Shown: piece by piece, positions 5,087 through 10,713 of the stretch | How positions within the stretch are numbered: position 1 is the stretch's first letter | How the letters are laid out: each line of letters opens with the position of its first letter | Assembly: GCA_035285005.1 (NCBI GenBank) | Contig: JAYKIB010000023.1 | Span: forward strand, 1 to 10,713 | Source: Prochlorothrix sp035285005 | GTDB taxonomy: Bacteria > Cyanobacteriota > Cyanobacteriia > Prochlorotrichales > Prochlorotrichaceae | DNA: 10,713 nt | Direction of reading: 5' to 3' | Position numbers and translations under genes: made by a program | The notes under the pieces: generated by a model | The model's input: only the letters and a program-made list of their open reading frames with translations | Database searches by the model: none | What the model was told of the DNA's origin: nothing

Positions 5087-6520
5087 GTGAACGATCGCCG
5101 ATTGTCACAAACAGAATTGATGAGACTCCACGCCCGCTTACGGGGTGAGGAGCCGGATTACCATGACTGGCCGCCGGAGTATGAATGTCTGCTCTGCTTG
5201 ATGTGGGCCTTGGATGCCCTGGGGATTCAAGCAACCCGACGCGCCCTAGAAAAGCGAGCCGACACGATTATCCAGTGCATGACCGACTCCAACCGCTGCT
5301 TCCACAGTCCGCCCCATGTGTTTGATGTGGCCGAGGGTGGAGATCCCCTGGAAGTGCTGGCGGCCCTGTACCACGATGTGGTCTATGTACAGGTGGATGA
5401 CGGTATCAACGTCAATGTGGGGGGGTATGTGGCCCCCTTTGTGCGGGAAATTCGGGGGCGGCTCCAGGTGCGTGATCCCGAAGATCTGCCCGCCGATTGT
5501 GCCTTTGAGTTAGTCTCCCGTATTTTTGAGATCCAGCCCGGTCAGCACCTGGCCCTAGAGCAAAATGAGTTTTTAAGTGCGCTGGTGGCCGTGAAACAGC
5601 TGTCGGGTCTACTGAGCTGGCCCCAGTTAGCGGCCATGGCCGCCTGTATTGAAGCCACCATTCCCTTCCGCCCGTCATCCTCTCGGGGAGCCAAACCCAG
5701 CGAACAACTTCACCAACGGCTCCAGGACATTAACACCTGCTACGACTTCCACTGGACCGATGCAGAACTCGTCGAGATGGTGCGGCGATCGGTGCGTGTG
5801 GCCAACCGTGATGTGGAAAACTTTGCCGAGGAACGGGCCACCGACTTCCTCAACAACACCTGGAAATTACTGCCGGAAACCAATCCTTTCCTGCGTAGCT
5901 CCTCCACCTACACCGTCAGTCAGTATCGCCACGCCCTGGAAAAGATGACCAGCTTCATGCACTTCCTGGAGCCGAGTCTTGTCTTTCGCCAGTTCCGAGA
6001 GGAGCCGACGACATCCCGCTATGAGCAGATGCTGCAACGTGCTGGTAAGAATATCAGCGTGGCGCGGCTCTATCTCAATGTCAAATTAGTGGCGATCGCA
6101 ATTTTGGAGGGGTTGTCCCTGCGGCTTGGCAATGATGTTCCCCTCACCAGTTTGGTGGGTCGGGGGGTTGCGAATGAGGTGGATTTGAGCGAGTGGCAGA
6201 TTCGGCTGCCGGCCGTGACACCGTGTTACCATCCCGAAACGGCGATCGAGCAGGAAACGATGGAACTGCTGTCGGTGGGGCGTACCCAGGTCTCGGAATT
6301 TGATATTCGGAATTCCCCCTTGGCCACGTTTCTCGTCAAATGTTTGGGATTTGAAGCGGTGGTGAAATTGGTGGATGTTGCCAAGGAATTTTTCCAAGAT
6401 AAAATCACAGCGGATCAATTTCTCGATCGTTGTGACGACAAAATTTTGAAGGATGTGACGAGCGCAATTCTGAAGGAGTTTGAAAGCCGCACCTCGGCTC
6501 TCTTGGACCTGCGTCAGTAG
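5087..6520 (+). CDS. Uncharacterised protein with HD-type metal-binding region
   Basis: A 477-residue protein that I do not recognise as a named enzyme. Residues 70-105 resemble the HD phosphohydrolase fold, with spacing as in COG4339-like proteins: R70-CFHSPPHVFDV with His73 and His77, then LAALYHDVVYVQVDD with His96-Asp97. EATIPFRP (189-196) and the segment around ANRDVENFAEER (239-250) look like later parts of the same alpha-helical domain. Residues 260-477 are mostly helical and soluble-looking, with no motif I can name and no clear membrane segment or signal peptide. HD proteins usually cleave phosphate bonds with bound metal, but the substrate here is unknown. The frame starts at GTG 5087, the first possible start after a TAA at 5075. 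AGGG sits only about three bases before it, so ATG 5120 (codon 12) is an alternative. It stands alone between two repeat-rich spacers. Confidence 0.8.
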   Translation: MNDRRLSQTELMRLHARLRGEEPDYHDWPPEYECLLCLMWALDALGIQATRRALEKRADTIIQCMTDSNRCFHSPPHVFDVAEGGDPLEVLAALYHDVVYVQVDDGINVNVGGYVAPFVREIRGRLQVRDPEDLPADCAFELVSRIFEIQPGQHLALEQNEFLSALVAVKQLSGLLSWPQLAAMAACIEATIPFRPSSSRGAKPSEQLHQRLQDINTCYDFHWTDAELVEMVRRSVRVANRDVENFAEERATDFLNNTWKLLPETNPFLRSSSTYTVSQYRHALEKMTSFMHFLEPSLVFRQFREEPTTSRYEQMLQRAGKNISVARLYLNVKLVAIAILEGLSLRLGNDVPLTSLVGRGVANEVDLSEWQIRLPAVTPCYHPETAIEQETMELLSVGRTQVSEFDIRNSPLATFLVKCLGFEAVVKLVDVAKEFFQDKITADQFLDRCDDKILKDVTSAILKEFESRTSALLDLRQ

Positions 6521-6592
6521 TGCCCTTGTCTTGGGTCTAGTTCACCCTGGACCGGGCCAGGGGCCCATCCCACCCCTGCCCCCGTGATGGGG

Positions 6593-6625
6593 CGCGGTTC
6601 CGGCTTCACCGAAGCGTCAGCCGCG
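6593..6625. repeat. Interrupted hairpin downstream of the HD-type gene
   Basis: CGCGG (6593-6597) pairs with CCGCG (6621-6625). An inner stem GCTTC (6603-6607) pairs with GAAGC (6611-6615) around the loop ACC, with an internal loop between them. It lies about 70 bp past the HD-type stop codon. There is no T-run, so a terminator role is possible but unproven. Confidence 0.5.
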
Positions 6626-6711
6626 ATAATGCCCCGTCGTCTCTGGTCCATCTGATTCCATTGCTGAGGGGCGCTCGATGAATCGCGGTACCCTGATGTC
6701 ATTGCTGGTTC

Positions 6712-6871
6712 AATTGGGCACCTGGGCACCTGGGCATCTGGGCATTTGAGTACCTGGGCATCTGGGCATCTGGGCATGTGAGTACCTGGGCATGTGAGTA
6801 CCTGGGAATCTGGGCATCTGGGCATCTGGGCATTTGAGTACCTGGGCACTTGGGCATCTGGGTACCTGGGC
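6712..6871. repeat. 8-bp minisatellite, about 20 head-to-tail units
   Basis: From 6720 to 6871 the sequence divides exactly into 19 units of eight bases, and an imperfect unit (AATTGGGC, 6712-6719) precedes them. The main forms are ACCTGGGC and ATCTGGGC. ATTTGAGT and ATGTGAGT recur as a second type (6744, 6776, 6792, 6832), and single variants occur at 6800, 6848 and 6856. There are no insertions or deletions. Because eight is not a multiple of three, several frames stay open with an eight-residue period, producing spurious Pro/Cys/Gln-rich peptides on the minus strand. It ends 97 bp before the ABC exporter start, within its promoter or leader region. The rest of this 448-bp spacer holds only the hairpin at 6593-6625 and minor stems. 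Confidence 0.97.
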
Positions 6872-6968
6872 ACCGCGCCAGCTGCAAGTTTTCATCCCCT
6901 GCCCCCGCAAAAATAAGGGTTGTTGTGCGCGACGAAGCCGCTCGCGACCCTCAATCGAGGTATTTATT

Positions 6969-8753
6969 GTGTCTACCCTGCATCCCCTTCAACGGCTCCT
7001 CACCTACAGCCACGCCCATCGTCCTACGGTCCTTCTTGCGTCCCTCTGTTCCGTCCTCAACAAAATCTTCGACCTTGCCCCCCCGGTTCTCATTGGCATG
7101 GCCGTGGATGTTGTTGTCCAGCAACAGGACTCCCTCATTGCTGCCTGGGGATTTCCCGGTATTCGGAGCCAATTGGCCCTCCTGTCGCTGCTCACGCTGA
7201 TCGTCTGGGGTCTGGAATCTGCCTTTGAATATGCCTATAGCTGTCTCTGGCGCAACCTCGCCCAAACCATTCAGCATGAACTGCGCTTGGATGCCTACCG
7301 TCACCTCCAAGACCTGGAAATGGGCTTCTTTGAAGAGCGGAGTACGGGTCAACTCCTGGCCATTTTGAATGATGACGTGAATCAGCTTGAGCGATTTCTC
7401 GATCGCGGGGCTACGGAGATTCTCCAGGTTATTACCACGGTGATTGTTGTCGGTGGCGGTTTCTTTCTGTTCGCGCCGGGGGTGGCCTGGATGGCGATGC
7501 TCCCCATGCCCTTTATTTTGTGGGGGTCCTTTGCTTTTCAGGAAAAACTAGCTCCGCGCTACGCCGACGTGCGGGATAAGGCTGGATTCGTCAATATGCG
7601 ACTGGCGAACAATCTGACGGGCATCGCCACCATCAAGAGCTTTGCCGCCGAACCCTACGAAGCCGATCGTGTCAGCCTAGATAGCGAAGCCTACCGCCGC
7701 AGCAACCGCCACGCCATTACCCTCAGTGCCGCCTTTGTCCCCCTGATCCGGATCCTGATCCTGATTGGGTTCACCGCAACCCTCTTTTTTGGTGGAATTG
7801 CCGCTGTGGAGGGCACCTTGGCAGTGGGAACCTACAGTGTCATGGTTTTTATCACCCAACGTCTGCTTTGGCCCTTGGTGCGCCTCGGGGATACCCTGGA
7901 TCAGTACCAGCGGGCCATGGCTTCCACCCGCCGTATTTTGGACTTGCTCAACACACCGATCGCCATTCGACCGGGCACTCGGCGCCTGGAGCCGGCTCAG
8001 GTGCAGGGAACAATTCGCTTTGAAGCAATTCGCTTTGCCTACCGCGATCGATCGCCCGTGGTTAGCGATTTAAGCCTAGAGATTCCTGCCGGTCATACGA
8101 TCGGGGTGGTGGGAGCCACGGGATCCGGTAAAAGTACCTTGGTGAAGTTATTGCTCCGCTTCTATGAACTGCAAGAGGGACGGATTTTGCTGGATGGGCA
8201 GGATATTCAGACCCTAAATCTGCAAGATCTGCGGCGTTGCATTGGCTGGGTTAGTCAGGATGTGTTTTTGTTCCACGGTACGGTGGCTGACAATATTCGC
8301 TACGGTAGCTTTGAGGCCACCGATGCCCAAATCCAGGAAGCGGCACAACTGGCCGAAGCCCACAGCTTTATTACGGCGCTGCCCCAGGGCTACGACACGA
8401 TCGTGGGGGAACGGGGCCAAAAACTCTCCGGTGGCCAGCGGCAACGGCTGGCGATCGCCCGTGCCCTACTCAAGGATCCGCCGATTCTAATTCTGGACGA
8501 AGCCACGAGTGCGGTGGATAACGAGACTGAGGCTGCAATTCAACGATCGCTGGAGCATATCACCCAGAACCGCACCACAATCGCCATTGCCCACCGACTT
8601 TCAACGATTCGCCATGCGGACTGTATCTATGTAATGGAGTTGGGCAGGCTGGTGGAACAGGGCACCCATGAGCAGTTACTGGCTCAGAATGGCGTGTATG
8701 CCAGTCTCTGGCGGGTACAGTCGGGCTTACGGGCCGAAGAGGTCCTAGGGTGA
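6969..8753 (+). CDS. ABC exporter: fused transmembrane and ATPase domains (MsbA/multidrug type)
   Basis: A half-transporter of 594 residues that should work as a homodimer or heterodimer in the inner membrane, pumping lipid-like or drug-like molecules outward. Numbered from GTG 6969, the six-helix membrane domain covers about residues 15-320, with hydrophobic stretches near 65-85, 150-190 and 255-300. The linker YQRAMASTRRILDLL follows. The ATPase domain has Walker A GATGSGKST (382-390), Q-loop Gln430 in WVSQDVFLF, signature LSGGQRQR (486-493), Walker B ILILDE (506-511) with catalytic Glu511, and His542 in AHRLST. All catalytic residues are intact. I chose GTG 6969 because GAGG stands eight bases upstream and the length matches the family. 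The frame extends back into the 8-bp minisatellite, which is not credible protein. The substrate cannot be told. It converges on the glycosyltransferase gene with a 14-bp gap. Confidence 0.93.
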   Translation: MSTLHPLQRLLTYSHAHRPTVLLASLCSVLNKIFDLAPPVLIGMAVDVVVQQQDSLIAAWGFPGIRSQLALLSLLTLIVWGLESAFEYAYSCLWRNLAQTIQHELRLDAYRHLQDLEMGFFEERSTGQLLAILNDDVNQLERFLDRGATEILQVITTVIVVGGGFFLFAPGVAWMAMLPMPFILWGSFAFQEKLAPRYADVRDKAGFVNMRLANNLTGIATIKSFAAEPYEADRVSLDSEAYRRSNRHAITLSAAFVPLIRILILIGFTATLFFGGIAAVEGTLAVGTYSVMVFITQRLLWPLVRLGDTLDQYQRAMASTRRILDLLNTPIAIRPGTRRLEPAQVQGTIRFEAIRFAYRDRSPVVSDLSLEIPAGHTIGVVGATGSGKSTLVKLLLRFYELQEGRILLDGQDIQTLNLQDLRRCIGWVSQDVFLFHGTVADNIRYGSFEATDAQIQEAAQLAEAHSFITALPQGYDTIVGERGQKLSGGQRQRLAIARALLKDPPILILDEATSAVDNETEAAIQRSLEHITQNRTTIAIAHRLSTIRHADCIYVMELGRLVEQGTHEQLLAQNGVYASLWRVQSGLRAEEVLG

Positions 8754-8767
8754 AATCATGGTAGCCC

Positions 8768-10030
8768 CTAGCCCTGGGGATAAACGCGGCCTTTCCAGGC
8801 TCCACCTTTGCCTTGCCAGTGGCGACGGGCTGAGTCGATCGTCATCAGGGTATAGAGCAACCCAATCCCCGGCAGTGCCAAGCTGTAGAACGGTGAAATT
8901 CTGTACAGGCGCACCGTAGGCCAGTAGGAAAAGGCCATGAGGAGCCAAATTACCGCCCCTAGTGCGATGAAGCTGATATTAAAGCTGAAAATCCCCGCCA
9001 AGAGCCCGATCGGGGCCATGAGATAGACCAGGACCATTCCAATCACGGTCCCGGCCAGCAGTAAGGGCGAATACTGGAGCTGGGTGTAGGCTGTGCGGGC
9101 AACCATGGTCCAAATACTCTCTAACGTGTCATAGGCGCGGAGACTCTGGGTCGCAGGGCCGAGACCGAGCCAAATGGGGGCAAAAGGACGGTTGTTCGGT
9201 TGCAAAGTCCCCTTCACCTGAGCGGCGAGGGTGCAGTCGTCAATGAGGGCATCGCGTAGCACCCCAATGCCGCCGATCCGGGCTAGGGCAGTCGATCGCA
9301 ACAATACACATCCCCCGGCTGCGGCTGCCATTTTGCGCTTCGGGTTGTTCACCCAGGGGAAGGGATAGAGTTGCTGGAAGAAGTAAACGAAGGCGGGAAT
9401 CAAGAACTTTTCCCAGGGGCTTGTACAGCGCAGTTGCACCATTAAACTGGCCAAATCTAGGCCCTCCGTCTCGGCTTTCGTCACCAATTGGCTTAGATTG
9501 CGGCGATCGTGGGCAATATCCGCATCGGTGAGTAGTAAATACTGGGGCTGGGGATCGAGGCGTTGGGCATAGCGGGTGCCCTGCTCCAAGGCCCACAGCT
9601 TACCGGTCCAACCGGGTGCGAGGGGCTGACCGGGCAAAATCGTGAGGCGATCGATCGCGGGGGCTCCGGAGCGATCGGTACCCATAGTCCCAGGGCTGCT
9701 GGGGTTGGAGTCGGAGTGGCCCAGGGCTTGGGCCGCCGATTGTGCCACCGCTGCTGTACCATCCTCGCTCTGATCATCCACAACAATAATTTGGACCGAG
9801 CCGGGGTAGTCCTGGGTCAGGAGGGAGGTGACGCAGGTGCCGATGCCCTCAGCTTCGTTGCGGGCGGGAATGACCACGGCGATGGGGGGGGCGGGGTTTG
9901 TGCCAAAGGGGTTAGGGTCAAGGGCAGCGGGAAGTTGTTGGTCGCAGCGCCAGAACTGCCCCCAGGCCAGGATTAAAAACAGCCAAATCAGGAGGGAAAG
10001 GAGCAGGAGGGCAGTGATGAAAGGGATCAT
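8768..10030 (-). CDS. Family 2 glycosyltransferase, HpnB-like, membrane-bound
   Basis: A 420-residue GT-A fold transferase resembling HpnB, the hopene-associated glycosyltransferase found with hopanoid genes in many bacteria. Numbered from ATG 10030: an N-terminal membrane helix (about 2-24, MIPFITALLLLSLLIWLFLI), the nucleotide-sugar domain with AVVIPARNEAEGIG (51-64), VDDQSEDGT (84-92) and the DxD-type LTDAD (167-171), then PWEKFLIPAFVYFFQQLYPF, AAAAGGCVLL and LIDDCTLAAQ (262-271). Two or three membrane helices follow in the last 100 residues. Residues about 104-127 form a Ser/Gly/Pro-rich insertion. An upstream TTG at 10057 is in frame, but ATG 10030 starts right at the helix and fits the family better. 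No Shine-Dalgarno is clear. No squalene-hopene cyclase or other hpn gene is in the window, so the substrate is inferred. ABA4 lies 218 bp upstream on the same strand. Confidence 0.88.
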   Translation of the reverse strand: MIPFITALLLLSLLIWLFLILAWGQFWRCDQQLPAALDPNPFGTNPAPPIAVVIPARNEAEGIGTCVTSLLTQDYPGSVQIIVVDDQSEDGTAAVAQSAAQALGHSDSNPSSPGTMGTDRSGAPAIDRLTILPGQPLAPGWTGKLWALEQGTRYAQRLDPQPQYLLLTDADIAHDRRNLSQLVTKAETEGLDLASLMVQLRCTSPWEKFLIPAFVYFFQQLYPFPWVNNPKRKMAAAAGGCVLLRSTALARIGGIGVLRDALIDDCTLAAQVKGTLQPNNRPFAPIWLGLGPATQSLRAYDTLESIWTMVARTAYTQLQYSPLLLAGTVIGMVLVYLMAPIGLLAGIFSFNISFIALGAVIWLLMAFSYWPTVRLYRISPFYSLALPGIGLLYTLMTIDSARRHWQGKGGAWKGRVYPQG

Positions 10031-10107
10031 GGCGCGGGTGGAGGGAGGGTAGGGCAATTATCGATCGTGCCGAGGGAGCGGTTCGGCGTGGCACGGAGGA
10101 CAGGGAT

Positions 10108-10142
10108 CAGGATGTGTCCCACCCCCGGCGGGGAACATCCTG
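10108..10142. repeat. Inverted repeat between the ABA4-like and glycosyltransferase genes
   Basis: CAGGATGT (10108-10115) pairs with ACATCCTG (10135-10142), and CCCC/GGGG (10122-10133) can pair within the loop. It lies about 80 bp upstream of the glycosyltransferase start. It could be an operator, an attenuating stem, or part of the ABA4 gene end. No T-run follows on either strand. Confidence 0.5.
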
Positions 10143-10143
10143 C

Positions 10144-10159
10144 CTCACCTCAGGGTGAG
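10144..10159. repeat. Short hairpin with 4-nt loop
   Basis: CTCACC (10144-10149), loop TCAG, GGTGAG (10154-10159). It stands one base away from the inverted repeat at 10108-10142, so the two stems could stack in the same leader RNA. It is six pairs only, and chance is possible. Confidence 0.4.
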
Positions 10160-10248
10160 CCGCTATATCGCTGCAAAATCGGGATTAATTGGGGTGTCCG
10201 GTACAGGGAAACCAAGCAATGGCTAGGAAACCCTGCCAAGTCCCACGC

Positions 10249-10698
10249 CTAGGCTGCTTCCTGGGCTTCTCCCCGGCGATCGGTCAGCCACTGCTGAATC
10301 GCTGCCGTCCCAATGTGGGACAGCAGCCCAAAGGGTCCGGCAAAGAGACACAGCGCCAGGGAGTGGCGGGTAAAGACGCCGGTTCGTTGTCCTTCCCAGT
10401 AGATCCAACGTCCCACAAACAGATCCATCACCAGAAAATGGGTCCAGCCCGTCGCCGCTGCACTGGGCTCACTGAAAAAGCCCCCGATCGCGGCTAGGTC
10501 TGGGTTGGCTAGTGCCTGGGCTGTTTCGGCATTGAGACTGCCGATGAGGAAATAGATATAGAGCAGGGCGAGGGCCACAAAGGGTAAGAAGGACTGGAGA
10601 ATCCGGCGGCTCCAATCCCAGTTGGGCACGAGGATCATCAAAGCCCAAAAGGGCAGGACAAAAAGATTGGAGAGATCAAAAAGCTGGTCGATACTCAT
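10249..10698 (-). CDS. ABA4-like (DUF4281) integral membrane protein
   Basis: A 149-residue membrane protein of the ABA4-like family. The plant member, ABA DEFICIENT 4, is needed to make neoxanthin from violaxanthin. Cyanobacteria do not make neoxanthin, so the bacterial role is open, perhaps in carotenoid handling. Family marks are the opening LFDLSNLFVLPFWALMILVP (residues 6-25), the Trp-rich turn PNWDWSRR, and THFLVMDLFVGRWIYWEGQR (85-104), followed by LCLFAGPFGLLSHI. Four membrane helices fit at about 9-25, 36-54, 82-100 and 110-128. Length is normal for the family. The ATG at 10698 matches the family's usual start, though no Shine-Dalgarno is visible and only 15 bases remain to the window edge. 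It is followed after 218 bp by the glycosyltransferase gene on the same strand. No carotenoid gene is next to it here. Confidence 0.9.
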   Translation of the reverse strand: MSIDQLFDLSNLFVLPFWALMILVPNWDWSRRILQSFLPFVALALLYIYFLIGSLNAETAQALANPDLAAIGGFFSEPSAAATGWTHFLVMDLFVGRWIYWEGQRTGVFTRHSLALCLFAGPFGLLSHIGTAAIQQWLTDRRGEAQEAA

Positions 10699-10713
10699 GG
10701 GGTTTGTGGGGGG

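Noticed and set aside
4891..5148. 85-codon plus-strand open frame before the HD-type gene
   Set aside because: It overlaps the HD-type start in another frame, has no motif, and is composed of hairpin-bearing spacer sequence.
6712..6871. CRISPR array
   Set aside because: Units are 8 bp and contiguous with no unique spacers, and there are no cas genes.
6514..6910. Three overlapping minus-strand open frames with Pro/Cys/Gln repeats
   Set aside because: All come from translating the 8-bp minisatellite in different frames; no start signal or family.
8754..8767. Bidirectional terminator between the converging exporter and glycosyltransferase genes
   Set aside because: The gap is only 14 bp, and the best stem nearby (CCCC/GGGG around 8764-8778) is too short to call.
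10031..10057. TTG start at 10057 for the glycosyltransferase
   Set aside because: ATG at 10030 begins exactly at the N-terminal membrane helix and gives normal length; the extra nine residues add nothing.

Overview
The window looks like a chromosomal segment of a cyanobacterium. It is GC-rich and sprinkled with the cyanobacterial HIP1 octamer GCGATCGC (for example at 761, 1395, 6092 and 8451). It carries families typical of that phylum: a DUF2555 protein beside coaBC, an ABA4-like membrane protein, and a prohibitin-like SPFH protein. Species cannot be fixed from the sequence. I see no transposase, integrase, phage gene, tRNA, rRNA or CRISPR array.

Layout. From 1 to 1561, on the minus strand, are a DUF2555 small protein and then the coenzyme A gene coaBC, which runs off the left edge only a little short of its end. 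From 1562 to 2168 is a divergent intergenic region with a perfect 69-bp direct repeat and two strong inverted repeats. At 2169-3008 (plus) is a membrane-anchored prohibitin/SPFH protein. It converges on an ATP-binding subunit of an iron/siderophore-type ABC importer (3151-4275, minus), which has an unusual proline-rich N-terminal extension and a good intrinsic terminator. From 4276 to 5086 is a second divergent spacer rich in short repeats and hairpins, with no convincing gene. At 5087-6520 (plus) is a protein of unknown function with an HD-type metal-binding region. From 6521 to 6968 is a spacer dominated by about 20 copies of an 8-bp minisatellite. At 6969-8753 (plus) is a fused membrane plus ATPase ABC exporter. 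It converges, with a 14-bp gap, on an HpnB-like family 2 glycosyltransferase (8768-10030, minus). An ABA4-like membrane protein (10249-10698, minus) lies upstream of the glycosyltransferase.

How the genes fit together. Most are unrelated housekeeping or envelope functions. The likely operons are DUF2555-coaBC (54-bp gap) and, less surely, ABA4-hpnB (218-bp gap). The glycosyltransferase, ABA4 protein, SPFH protein and exporter all point to membranes, but nothing in the sequence joins them into one pathway.

The most noteworthy content is non-coding or structural: the 151-bp-period duplication at 1632-1851, the 8-bp minisatellite at 6712-6871, the G-quadruplex-prone tract that encodes the proline-rich extension, and the short-repeat cluster at 4447-4582. 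I do not see a clear new multi-gene system. The 477-residue HD-type protein is the best candidate for unknown biology.
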